Positions 14,442-21,035 of a stretch of DNA of 21,035 nt are shown in pieces. Each line of letters opens with the position of its first letter. The first letter of the stretch is position 1. The notes beneath the pieces are model-generated. The model was not told where the DNA came from and searched no databases. It saw nothing but the letters and a program-made list of their open reading frames with translations. The position numbers and the translations under genes were made by a program. This DNA is from Holosporales bacterium (GTDB taxonomy: Bacteria > Pseudomonadota > Alphaproteobacteria > BNTO01): positions 1 through 21,035 of the forward strand of contig JAIRNU010000104.1 in assembly GCA_031257945.1 (NCBI GenBank), in the 5' to 3' direction.

Positions 14442-15758
14442 ATGAGCCAGAAAAACGGAATCGTCTCTATCGCCTTGTGCTCCCTTGCCTTGTTGATTTC
14501 TGTAAGGGAACATCGCTCTTTCTATGCCCTGAGAGAGTACACTCCTTGCTTTATCCCTCAAGAAGAACAGGCCGATGGTCGCGAGGACGGTAGTATCTCC
14601 GCCAATGTTAATGTTTCGGAAATCGCCATCGATGCGCAAATCACTTGCGAGAAGGTGCCTGATGGCAGCACCGTAAGCAAAGTCGTGGAAGTCGGGTGCG
14701 GAGACACCCTTTTTGGCATACTGCACGCCGTTGGCGTTGATTCAAGAGAAATTGACGCAATTAGCAAGAAATTGGCAACTGTGCATAATTTGCGAAGTTT
14801 GCAGATTGGCCAGCCGATAACGATAGAGTGGATCAACTGGGAAAAGCCAATTTTGCAAAGTATAGAATTGTCGGACAAAATTGGAAATAAGATAACCGTC
14901 AAAAGAAATAAGGATAAGTTTAGTATTGTGATGAAACGGCGCGAATTAAGGACTGTTCTAAAATGCGTCCGTGCTGTGGTCAAAACAACCCTTCCTGACG
15001 CGGCGTCTTTTGAGGGGGTTCCGCAGGCGATTATAACCGAAATGTCTAATACGATCCGCTCCGCCGCGCATATCAGCAAGTTACGGCGTGGGGACTATTT
15101 TGAGGCAATTTACGAGGAGAATCGGGATGCAGAGTCTGATCGTGTTGTTGGGCGGCGCACCCTGAAGTACGTTTCCGTAAAAACTGGGGCTAAGGTGTAT
15201 CGACTGTATAATTTTGGAAATGGTAAGTATTATAACGAAAAGGGGGAAAGTACTAAAACCGAGATGCTAATTTCTCCGTTTAAAAACAGGAGTATGCGAA
15301 TTTCTTCAAATTTTGGCTACAGGAGGCACCCAGTTTTAGGGACGGTAAAGTATCATACTGGTGTCGATTATGCAGCGCAATACGGTACAGAGATATACTC
15401 TGCAGCAAATGGCGTTGTTGTAAAAGCCGGTCGACATGGTAGCTACGGATTGTATTTAAGGATCCGTCATGCGAACGGCTTTGAAACGGCCTATGCCCAT
15501 TTGAGTGCGATTTCTGTACGAGTTGGGGCGCGGGTTCGCCAAGGAGATCCTATCGGGCGTGTTGGGCGTAGTGGCCGCGTTACTGGAGCGCACTTACATC
15601 ACGAAGTCATTCTATGCAGCAATTACGTGGACCCGCAGAAATACTATAAAATTGGCGCGGTTAAGCTGACTGGGCGCGACCTGGCAGATTTTAATAATAT
15701 GAAGGCTGAAGTTGCCGCGAGGTTGCTGTCATTCACCAGGAATCAACAACAAGCGTAA
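14442..15758 (+). CDS. M23-family metallopeptidase (peptidoglycan endopeptidase)
   Basis: Zinc endopeptidase expected to cut peptide cross-links in the periplasm, or to act in division or elongation. From the ATG at 14442 it has 438 residues: an N-terminal membrane anchor or signal (about 7-21), a linker, a LysM/OapA-like segment (about 81-130, with VGCGDTLFGIL), a second helical and beta region, and the M23 domain (about 280-405). Zinc ligands are H305 and D309 in HTGVD and H386 in HLH; H353 (AYAHLS) and H384 complete the active site, so it should be active. The ribosome site is weak. A TTG seven codons upstream (14421) is an alternative start. The gene is 69 bp before nth on the same strand, just downstream of transposase debris. 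Confidence 0.9.
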   Translation: MSQKNGIVSIALCSLALLISVREHRSFYALREYTPCFIPQEEQADGREDGSISANVNVSEIAIDAQITCEKVPDGSTVSKVVEVGCGDTLFGILHAVGVDSREIDAISKKLATVHNLRSLQIGQPITIEWINWEKPILQSIELSDKIGNKITVKRNKDKFSIVMKRRELRTVLKCVRAVVKTTLPDAASFEGVPQAIITEMSNTIRSAAHISKLRRGDYFEAIYEENRDAESDRVVGRRTLKYVSVKTGAKVYRLYNFGNGKYYNEKGESTKTEMLISPFKNRSMRISSNFGYRRHPVLGTVKYHTGVDYAAQYGTEIYSAANGVVVKAGRHGSYGLYLRIRHANGFETAYAHLSAISVRVGARVRQGDPIGRVGRSGRVTGAHLHHEVILCSNYVDPQKYYKIGAVKLTGRDLADFNNMKAEVAARLLSFTRNQQQA

Positions 15759-15827
15759 ACGCGGTGTAGTGTAGCGTGGTATGGTTTGGCGCGGCAATGG
15801 TGAGCAGGCAGGCGGGAACGGTGTAAG

Positions 15828-16508
15828 ATGGCGGAACAAGATCGCGATGAATCGCTTTGGCGGCAAGAGCGGCAAGAGGTGCAAAAGAATGCAACTGAGA
15901 TTTTTCGCCTTTTTGAAGAGCATAATCCAGCACCATCGACAGAGCTTGTATATAACAATGATTTTACATTGCTGATAGCAGTTATCCTTTCTGCCCAAGC
16001 GACTGACGCTTCTGTAAATAAGGTAATGACGGAAATAATGGAGCGTGTGGATTCTCCGCAGAAAATAATAGAATTAACACAAGATGGCTTCGCGACTTTT
16101 ATTCGCACACTGAATATATATAAAAATAAAGCAAAGTATATATATGAATTATCAACTATGCTGATCGAACAATACGAAGCGAAAGTCCCGTTGATTTTGC
16201 AGGAGCTGATAAAGCTCCCAGGCGTTGGGCGCAAAACCGCAAACGTAGTTTTAAACGTTTTAACCGGAGGAAACGGCATTGCCGTTGATACACACGTTCT
16301 GCGTGTTTCGCGCAGACTTGGGATTGCAAGCGAAAACACCCCAGAAAAAGTCGAGCAAGAGCTGTACTGCGTGGTGCCGAAGCAATTTTGGGAAAAAACG
16401 AACCATTGGCTTGTTTTGCACGGCAGGTACACATGTAAAGCGAAAAAACCAATGTGTAGCGACTGTTTTTTGCGCGCTTATTGCCAGTTTTTCAAGAGGC
16501 AACCTTAG
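15828..16508 (+). CDS. nth: Endonuclease III
   Basis: Bifunctional DNA glycosylase/AP lyase for oxidised pyrimidines in base excision repair. The 226-residue protein has LLIAVILSAQATDASVNK (48-65), the helix-hairpin-helix LPGVGRKTANVVLN (130-143) with catalytic K136, D154 in AVDTHVLRVSRRLG, and a complete iron-sulfur ligand set C203-x6-C210-x2-C213-x5-C219. All functional residues are present. The first 18 or so residues are an extra polar helix compared with the E. coli enzyme. The gene follows the M23 peptidase closely and may be cotranscribed with it. A convergent minus-strand gene begins its 3' end 184 bp downstream. Confidence 0.97.
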   Translation: MAEQDRDESLWRQERQEVQKNATEIFRLFEEHNPAPSTELVYNNDFTLLIAVILSAQATDASVNKVMTEIMERVDSPQKIIELTQDGFATFIRTLNIYKNKAKYIYELSTMLIEQYEAKVPLILQELIKLPGVGRKTANVVLNVLTGGNGIAVDTHVLRVSRRLGIASENTPEKVEQELYCVVPKQFWEKTNHWLVLHGRYTCKAKKPMCSDCFLRAYCQFFKRQP

Positions 16509-16625
16509 CGCACTACAGATCATGCTAGTGGCGTGAGATTCCTGGCTTAGCGCCATGCCGCTGCGCAACAAATTTGCAACCAATGATGAAGATATGACGT
16601 AGGGGGAAGGCATGAAGACTGGAAA

Positions 16626-16680
16626 CCACACAAAACAGCAAGGGACCAAAAATCTGGACGTTCTTCTTGTTTTGTAGTGG
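16626..16680. other. Long imperfect hairpin between convergent genes
   Basis: ccacacaaaacagcaag (16626-16642) can pair with cttgttttgtagtgg (16666-16680) with small bulges, giving a stem of about 13-15 bp around a 23-base loop. It lies between the 3' ends of nth (plus) and the cysteine-rich gene (minus). No T-run follows on either strand, so a classical intrinsic terminator is not shown; it could still protect or end transcripts from both sides. The rest of 16509-16692 shows nothing I can assign. Confidence 0.4.
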
Positions 16681-16692
16681 CTGGCTGTAGAT

Positions 16693-17157
16693 TCAGTGAC
16701 GATTCATGAAAAACCCTATGCTAGTTTCATCCAACTGTCTCTGTTGGGGCTGTGGGTCTTTCGTTACTGCTAGCATCATCCCTTGTTTAGTAGATAGGTA
16801 TCTTAGTACCTTCCAAACCTGCGCTTCCAACAGTGCCAACAGCTTCGTTCTGTTTCGCTTCTCCTCTCGTGTGCAGATGATTTCCAACGTATCGCACAAT
16901 CGCCTTAATAGCCGTATATCCGGCGCCTTCCTGATCATGGCATGCAGTCGGGATTCTACCATAATCCGTGGTTTGCAGCAGCTGGCGGCACAGGTCTCTC
17001 TGTTGCGTTGCTCGCACTTGTCACAACTAGAAATGTCCCAAAAATTATTTTCCTCATACTTCATCTCTGTGTAGATACACTTAACAGCGGCACAGTAACA
17101 AAATGTTCCTGCTATGATCAAGCCAATTTGGAGCGCAAAATTTTGCCAACCACACAT
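16693..17157 (-). CDS. Unrecognised small cysteine-rich predicted membrane protein
   Basis: I do not recognise this protein. From the ATG at 17157 it has 154 residues: a hydrophobic segment (about 7-27), then a cysteine cluster C45-x2-C48-x7-C56-x3-C60-C61 that could bind metal or form disulfides, then a basic helical region (about 66-125) and a polar glutamine-rich tail. In total 11 cysteines are present. It begins 19 bp after the HPr stop codon on the same strand and so may be cotranscribed with the PTS genes. Extending the frame upstream would read through HPr in another frame and is not supported. No strong Shine-Dalgarno is seen, so coding status is likely but not certain. Confidence 0.5.
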   Translation of the reverse strand: MCGWQNFALQIGLIIAGTFCYCAAVKCIYTEMKYEENNFWDISSCDKCEQRNRETCAASCCKPRIMVESRLHAMIRKAPDIRLLRRLCDTLEIICTREEKRNRTKLLALLEAQVWKVLRYLSTKQGMMLAVTKDPQPQQRQLDETSIGFFMNRH

Positions 17158-17176
17158 AGCCCGGCGTAGTACAACC

Positions 17177-17509
17177 TCATGGAGTTGTACAATCAAATAC
17201 TGTATCAAAAGATTGATTGCTGATAGAAAACGCCAGTTTTTCCAGGGCATCCGTACTAATCTCACCGTCCCCTCGAATGCATAAATCAAATTCAGCGCCA
17301 CAGGGGATACGCGCCTCAAGCAATTTAAAAAGCGAATTTGCCGGGATGTCCTCGCCATTATAACAAATCGAAGCCCATCCAGTTGCTTTAGCCGAGTCGT
17401 TTATTTGTTGCATAATTTTTACCCACCGGGAGCATACCCTTGCATGCATTCCTAACGGATGGGTCACCTTAAAGTGAAATACTCTCTTTGCTAGGTTAGT
17501 GCGCTCCAT
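17177..17509 (-). CDS. HPr-type phosphocarrier protein
   Basis: Small phosphorelay protein that takes phosphate from enzyme I on a histidine and passes it to EIIA. The 110-residue product has the active-site stretch THPLGMHARVCSRW with H22 as the phospho-histidine, and a serine at PANSLFKLL (S59) in the place of the regulatory serine phosphorylated by HprK in many bacteria. The proline usually following the active-site arginine is valine here. It is about 20 residues longer than a typical HPr, shared between the two ends. GGAGG lies three bases before the ATG at 17509; a longer version from 17605 would overlap the upstream gene and is unlikely. It follows EIIA by 38 bp. Confidence 0.85.
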   Translation of the reverse strand: MERTNLAKRVFHFKVTHPLGMHARVCSRWVKIMQQINDSAKATGWASICYNGEDIPANSLFKLLEARIPCGAEFDLCIRGDGEISTDALEKLAFSISNQSFDTVFDCTTP

Positions 17510-17547
17510 TAGCCTCCGCTCTCTGCTCTCTACCGTGTTATTCCCAA

Positions 17548-17973
17548 TTATTTTATAATCTCCGAAACTATAGATATCTGCTTTTTTCCCGCAGTCTCGA
17601 CGCAATTTACAGCTTCTTTTATAGAAATATCCTTGTTCTGGTTTCTTAGATTCAGCAGCTTCAATACCATCGGCAAATTAACGCCGGCGATGATTTCTAT
17701 ATTTTTTACTCCAAAAGCAGAAATTGCCAAGTTACACGGCGTTCCACCAAAAAGATCAGTAAAAACGATTACGCCGCTTCCGGTATCGGCCCGATCAATC
17801 GCCTCCAAAATGTTTTTACGGAAAACCTCGGCATTGTCGGAAACGCTAGATATAGAAACCGCAAAGATATCATTCTTTTCTTCAAGAATCATCTCTGCGC
17901 TTTCTGCCAAAGAAAGCCCTAAATTCCCGTGAGAAACGATGACGACACCAATCACTGCACAAAACCAAAACAT
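17548..17973 (-). CDS. PTS EIIA component, mannose family (ManX-like)
   Basis: Cytoplasmic EIIA protein of the mannose superfamily, phosphorylated by HPr. The 141 residues show IGVVIVSHGNLG with the active histidine H15, VIVFTDLFGGTPCN (68-81) and GVNLPMVLKLL (97-107), all typical. No EIIB, EIIC or EIID genes are nearby; in alphaproteobacteria such EIIA-HPr pairs usually serve a regulatory, non-transporting PTS together with the HprK kinase. Neither hprK nor ptsI is in the window. The ATG at 17973 gives six residues before the usual start; a GTG at residue 7 would give the canonical N terminus, and neither has a clear ribosome site. Confidence 0.9.
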   Translation of the reverse strand: MFWFCAVIGVVIVSHGNLGLSLAESAEMILEEKNDIFAVSISSVSDNAEVFRKNILEAIDRADTGSGVIVFTDLFGGTPCNLAISAFGVKNIEIIAGVNLPMVLKLLNLRNQNKDISIKEAVNCVETAGKKQISIVSEIIK

Positions 17974-18039
17974 AAATCACATGAATTCAGTATACAGTAC
18001 GAAGAAAATAAATCTAGTTACCAACCTAAAAAAAAAGAG

Positions 18040-18068
18040 TTGCATTTTTTTACATCAGGCGTTATTTA
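18040..18068 (+). promoter_or_regulatory. Candidate promoter for the exported-protein cluster
   Basis: TTGCAT (18040-18045) and TATTTA (18063-18068) are 17 bases apart, after a run of nine A at 18028-18036. The boxes match four and three consensus positions respectively, so this is weak. It lies in the 130-bp divergent spacer between EIIA and the first cluster gene, at the right distance for the latter. Confidence 0.3.
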
Positions 18069-18103
18069 TGTAAGGAACGCTTCGCATCGATGAATAATTT
18101 TTA

Positions 18104-19156
18104 GTGTCCCGCTTTGTTCCTTTATGTGCCGTTGGTCTTGCTTTTTGCTCGGGTGCATCTTGTCCTGCGCAAGGGTTATATAGTGCTGCTGGTAGAGCGG
18201 TTGAAGCCGCAAGGACGGTAATTAAACGCAGTGTGCCAGAGATTGCTGTATTAATTGTTGAAAAAGGTTGTCGCTATGTCATGTGGAACTACGGCTGCGA
18301 TGGCGGTTTGTGGAATGTTCCGTGGTTCGGACTCTGGTTTGTCAGAAAGTGCGCTTACGCTAGGATAGCGTACCATTGCGGCTGTGCTGCCTTAAACAGC
18401 GGCCGCGACTGGATAGTGGATTACGTAGCGCCGTTGCAAGAAAAATTTCAGCTGCAGACAGATATAATGGCTTTATGCAAGGATTTAGAAGAATTACGTA
18501 AGGAGGCGGAGGCAATGAAGGCTAGAAAAATACTGTCTGGCAATATTTTCTTAAGCAATGACCCTGACATTATAGCGATGGCCAATTTGTTTCGGGAATG
18601 TGAAATGTACCGTGGTAAGCGCGTAGTTGATTTTGTCGTTGATCATATAAAAGATCACGTGGTGCTTTTGCGCAAGTGGAACGAGTTGCTTTTACGTGTA
18701 AAAACGTGGGACAACATTGCCGAGCAAATAACGGCGGCGATAGTTGAAGCCGATCGGGAGCTTCGCCTCATTTACGATCAAAGATCCGGTCTACACGAAA
18801 AGGTAAATCGTGCTGCGGACCAATTGCATCAGGCACAAGTCAATTTGACGAATGCAACCAGAGTTCGAATAGGGACTGATGCGCAGGAAATCAGAGAGAG
18901 CGCTAGTAGTATTTCTACAAAAACTGACGTGGTACTACAGTTATTAGCAGGGGCAAGCGACGATAGCCGTACTTTTCATGATACGTTAAGGCAGATGTAT
19001 GGTATGGCTGAGGGTGACGCCCCAGTCGTGATAGATACTGCATTTAACCAACGGGAGGCTTTGTTCGAGAAAATACGAGCGGCATTAGAAAAAACACAAA
19101 CGGCATTGAGAGCAGTGCCAGATTCGTTACCAAGGCAAGAGGGTACAAATGGATAA
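18104..19156 (+). CDS. Unrecognised predicted exported protein, first gene of a three-gene cluster
   Basis: I do not recognise this protein. With the GTG at 18104 it has 350 residues. The first 24 (SRFVPLCAVGLAFCSGASC region) look like a signal peptide. Residues 50-100 are rich in cysteine, tryptophan and aromatic residues, with C56, C65, C83, C92 and C94 and the stretch LWNVPWFGLWF. The rest (about 112-340) is mostly charged and helical, with likely coiled coils at about 115-145 and 185-300. The GTG has no Shine-Dalgarno. An ATG at 18090 lies in another frame and hits TAG; one extra T in the five-T run (18098-18102) would join it in frame. The stop overlaps the next gene's start by eight bases. 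Confidence 0.72.
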   Translation: MSRFVPLCAVGLAFCSGASCPAQGLYSAAGRAVEAARTVIKRSVPEIAVLIVEKGCRYVMWNYGCDGGLWNVPWFGLWFVRKCAYARIAYHCGCAALNSGRDWIVDYVAPLQEKFQLQTDIMALCKDLEELRKEAEAMKARKILSGNIFLSNDPDIIAMANLFRECEMYRGKRVVDFVVDHIKDHVVLLRKWNELLLRVKTWDNIAEQITAAIVEADRELRLIYDQRSGLHEKVNRAADQLHQAQVNLTNATRVRIGTDAQEIRESASSISTKTDVVLQLLAGASDDSRTFHDTLRQMYGMAEGDAPVVIDTAFNQREALFEKIRAALEKTQTALRAVPDSLPRQEGTNG

Positions 19157-19787
19157 AATCTTTATACAACGTTTGGGGTGTATTGTGCGTAATGGCGTTG
19201 CCTTTGCGGTAGTTGCCGTGATTTTGGGTGTACAATGCACGGTTGACGTTCACGGGATGCGGTTCTTGCGCGCAGCTGGAAATGCTGTTATGCGTGGAGC
19301 GGAGCTGGTGGGAGTTGTTAAACGCACTACAGAAAATCAACCAGTTGTTAATGCTGTACTGCAGGCTATAACCGTGGCGCGGGATAATCTTCCGAATGAT
19401 ACCGCTGACCGCCAAACAAACCGTCTTTTTTTCGGTAAAGTATTGGATATTGTCAGTACGAAGGTGAAACGAGTTAAATCTCAAGAAGATTTAAGGCTTT
19501 TTGTCAATTCCGTTCAATTTCTAATTTTGATGAAGTTTGCTCCTTCTTATGCAAACTCTTTGGCCAACTTGGAAGCCTCAGGGAGTGTGCTATTGGTGCA
19601 AGCGCTACAGAATCTTAGGACTGTATTTGAACAAGTCAGGGATGATGCATTGCATCCCGTCGCTGCTCCAGGTGGAGTAGGAGAGGCGCCGGAAGGAGGT
19701 GCCGCCCCAGGCGCTGCCCAAGCACAAGTTGGTGTGGCGGTGGGAGCCCCAGTGGAAGCGGGCAATGCAGATGGAGGAGGTAATTGA
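19149..19787 (+). CDS. Unrecognised predicted exported protein with Ala/Gly/Pro-rich tail, second cluster gene
   Basis: I do not recognise this protein. It has 212 residues: a basic start followed by a hydrophobic stretch (about 15-30) that fits a signal peptide or single anchor, a helical middle (about 37-165), and a low-complexity tail (about 170-212) made almost only of Ala, Gly, Pro, Val and Glu, such as PEGGAAPGAAQAQVGVAVGA. Such tails are typical of flexible linkers or surface-exposed ends, but that is inference. Its ATG lies inside the last codons of the first gene (8-bp overlap), pointing to coupled translation. The last codons, GGA GGA GGT, double as the Shine-Dalgarno of the third gene. 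Confidence 0.72.
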   Translation: MDKIFIQRLGCIVRNGVAFAVVAVILGVQCTVDVHGMRFLRAAGNAVMRGAELVGVVKRTTENQPVVNAVLQAITVARDNLPNDTADRQTNRLFFGKVLDIVSTKVKRVKSQEDLRLFVNSVQFLILMKFAPSYANSLANLEASGSVLLVQALQNLRTVFEQVRDDALHPVAAPGGVGEAPEGGAAPGAAQAQVGVAVGAPVEAGNADGGGN

Positions 19788-19791
19788 GCAT

Positions 19792-20874
19792 ATGTGTAGT
19801 TTTCGCATATATACCGCTTTTACGAGGTTCTTAAGAGGCTCGAGGTTGTTTGTTGCATTGTTCGTTACTATTTGTACATGCCAGCATGCCCAGTGTTTTC
19901 CCAACCTTTTGGAATATTTCTCACGGTTATGGTATGGCTACTCTGATGCAGAGTACAACGTCTGTCAAGTGGAGACATGCTGCAAAGCAATTGGGGGGAA
20001 TATAGATAGACTTGTTGAGATCGTTACTCCCGCAGGAGTCTCCGATGCAAGAAAAGATCAAGTGTACAATGCAGCGAATGACGTATGTGCAGCTTTATAC
20101 CACACAAAGCGTTTTAACAAAGAGCGGCGCAGAGTTGAGAAATTGGAAAGTGTTTTTAGCAAATTTCTCAAGCGAGTAGCTCCCTGTGCTTCTGAGAGCG
20201 TTTTGGACATGATGGTAAAAGGCACCCAGGAAGCGGTGGAGCAGGTATGCCAACATTTTGAGCAGTATACGTGCAGTAGTAGTGTGGCTAGGGTTGCAAG
20301 TTTGTTCAACGGTTTGGCTGTAATGGGTGTTAGCAACTTAGATGTGGCGAACGCCCTGCGTATTTTGCCAGAAATGACGGGTGATAAGTATGAAGCTCAA
20401 GTAGCGCGCTATGTCCACGACATTGCTTTTACATTGAATGGATACGGCGTTGTGGAGCAGATGGTACAAGGTTTTGTACGTTGCTTCGCGGGCTTATGGT
20501 ACGCTATTGTCACAAGGAAGAGGCAAGCTTTCCTTGCTTTGCATAGGGACTTAGTTTCCCGGGAAATTGTTCTACCAGCAGCTGAAGAGTACAGAAACCT
20601 TCGAGCGCTGGTGATCGGTAGGCTTGGAAAGCTGAGGCACAGAGCGTTGCAACGCATTAATCTTGCGTACGATGCTGTACACAACAGAGTCCATTTGACT
20701 AATGAAGCTGCCATTGAGCAATTGCTTGATCAATTATGTGAGAGCCTAGATAATTTAAGGAAATCAGTAAATAGTGTTGATGAACAACAAGCTTTAGCTG
20801 AACCATCTTGTTGCGCCTGGTACCCAAAAATTGCCAGCGCGTTTTCATTAGCCAATATCCCGGCTCAAAGGTAG
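19792..20874 (+). CDS. Unrecognised predicted exported protein, third cluster gene, 3' end formed by intron sequence
   Basis: I do not recognise this protein. From the ATG at 19792 it has 360 residues: a basic N terminus, a hydrophobic core (about 19-30) and a likely cleavage near HAQC, then a cysteine-containing helical protein (C58, C63, C64, C99, C132, C153, C161, C231, C316, C340, C341) with no repeat or motif I can name. GGAGGAGG ends 11 bases before the start, and the previous stop is four bases away; earlier in-frame starts from 19699 would overlap the second gene. The stop codon TAG (20872-20874) lies within the conserved end of a minus-strand group II intron, so the natural C terminus may have been cut off. 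Confidence 0.72.
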   Translation: MCSFRIYTAFTRFLRGSRLFVALFVTICTCQHAQCFPNLLEYFSRLWYGYSDAEYNVCQVETCCKAIGGNIDRLVEIVTPAGVSDARKDQVYNAANDVCAALYHTKRFNKERRRVEKLESVFSKFLKRVAPCASESVLDMMVKGTQEAVEQVCQHFEQYTCSSSVARVASLFNGLAVMGVSNLDVANALRILPEMTGDKYEAQVARYVHDIAFTLNGYGVVEQMVQGFVRCFAGLWYAIVTRKRQAFLALHRDLVSREIVLPAAEEYRNLRALVIGRLGKLRHRALQRINLAYDAVHNRVHLTNEAAIEQLLDQLCESLDNLRKSVNSVDEQQALAEPSCCAWYPKIASAFSLANIPAQR

Positions 20875-20960
20875 GCGGCTAGCGCTATCGTCGCCGCCAC
20901 CTCCACAGCACCCTACCACGAGAGTAGACGGCTAGCGTTTCCGCTTCCGCCCCTCCACAG
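20871..20960. repeat. Two copies of the intron 3'-terminal segment, 53 bp apart
   Basis: gtaggcggctagcgctatcg and the following bases to cacctccacag (20871-20908) are repeated with changes as gtagacggctagcgtttccg to cccctccacag (20924-20960). Both correspond, in reverse complement, to the domain VI and 3' end of the group II intron. The copy nearer the gene lacks domain V. This could be a local duplication or two insertions, one heavily 5'-truncated. Confidence 0.7.
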
Positions 20961-21035
20961 AACCGGACAAACCCTATTAAGGCATACGGCTCCCAGCTAT
21001 GTCATTCAGCGTCAAATTTGTTTAGGCTGCCTCGG
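20871..21035 (-). mobile_element. Group II intron, 3' end (domains V-VI), decayed, continuing beyond the window
   Basis: Read on the minus strand, 20992-20960 has the size and ends of group II intron domain V: it begins GAGCCG with the AGC catalytic triad, has a TTAATA loop, and closes with CCGGTTC, 33 bases in all. It is followed by TGTGGAGGGGCGG and a domain VI-like hairpin with gcgg/aacgct ending in CTAC, the usual type of intron 3' end. Mismatches in the domain V stem (the T at base 7 and the TTT opposite) suggest decay. The maturase gene would lie to the right, outside the window. No 5' end is seen. Confidence 0.65.

Noticed and set aside
14313..15079. Minus-strand open frames of 137 and 173 residues
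   Set aside because: Both are antisense to the M23 peptidase gene and show no recognisable features.
15743..16432. Minus-strand open frame of 229 residues
   Set aside because: It is antisense to nth, which carries all catalytic and iron-sulfur residues.
17158..17358. N-terminal extension of the cysteine-rich protein into HPr
   Set aside because: This part is an alternative frame of the conserved HPr gene; the ATG at 17157 after the HPr stop is the sensible start.
17989..18017. Promoter for EIIA on the minus strand (TATACT as -10)
   Set aside because: The -10 is good, but no acceptable -35 hexamer lies 16-18 bases upstream.
1..21035. tRNA or rRNA genes
   Set aside because: I looked for T-arm-like ggttcgaatcc patterns and rRNA motifs by eye and found none; the ggttc at 20960-20992 belongs to the intron domain V.

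Overview
The window looks like part of the chromosome of a host-associated alphaproteobacterium, most like the intracellular Holosporales/Rickettsiales type. The reasons are: the gene order ntrY-ntrX-trkA, which is an alphaproteobacterial arrangement; a lone HK97-type portal protein resembling the portal of alphaproteobacterial gene transfer agents; a mannose-family EIIA next to HPr with no sugar permease; decayed insertion sequences; a group II intron remnant; and several unrecognised genes for predicted exported or membrane proteins. Species cannot be fixed from the sequence alone.

Layout. Bases 1-712 hold no convincing gene: an AT-rich direct repeat, a C-rich 40-bp tandem repeat and a possible terminator. 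From 11482 down to 713 (minus strand) runs one compact block, infA-mreB-fabG-ileS-ntrY-ntrX-trkA-mreC, with gaps of at most about 70 bp and three overlapping junctions. It mixes translation initiation, cell shape, fatty acid synthesis, isoleucyl-tRNA charging, a two-component system and potassium uptake. mreB and mreC, normally adjacent, stand about 8.5 kb apart. Upstream, also on the minus strand, is the orphan portal gene (11619-12854).

The middle region reads mostly on the plus strand: an unrecognised multi-spanning membrane protein (13018-13731), fused remnants of an IS630-type and an ISAs1-type transposase (13827-14356), an M23 peptidoglycan endopeptidase (14442-15758) and endonuclease III (15828-16508). 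On the minus strand from 17973 down to 16693 lie EIIA(Man), HPr and a small cysteine-rich predicted membrane protein.

The right end (18104-20874) is the least explained part: three tightly packed plus-strand genes (8-bp overlap, then 4-bp gap), each encoding a protein with a signal-like N terminus and no family I recognise. The third ends inside the 3' end of a minus-strand group II intron remnant (20871 to the window edge), which supplies its stop codon.

Main points for a second look: the three-gene exported-protein cluster, the apparently dead ATPase domain of NtrX, the orphan portal gene, the intron-derived stop codon, a possible slippage site at the start of the first cluster gene, and the unusual repeat-rich left end.
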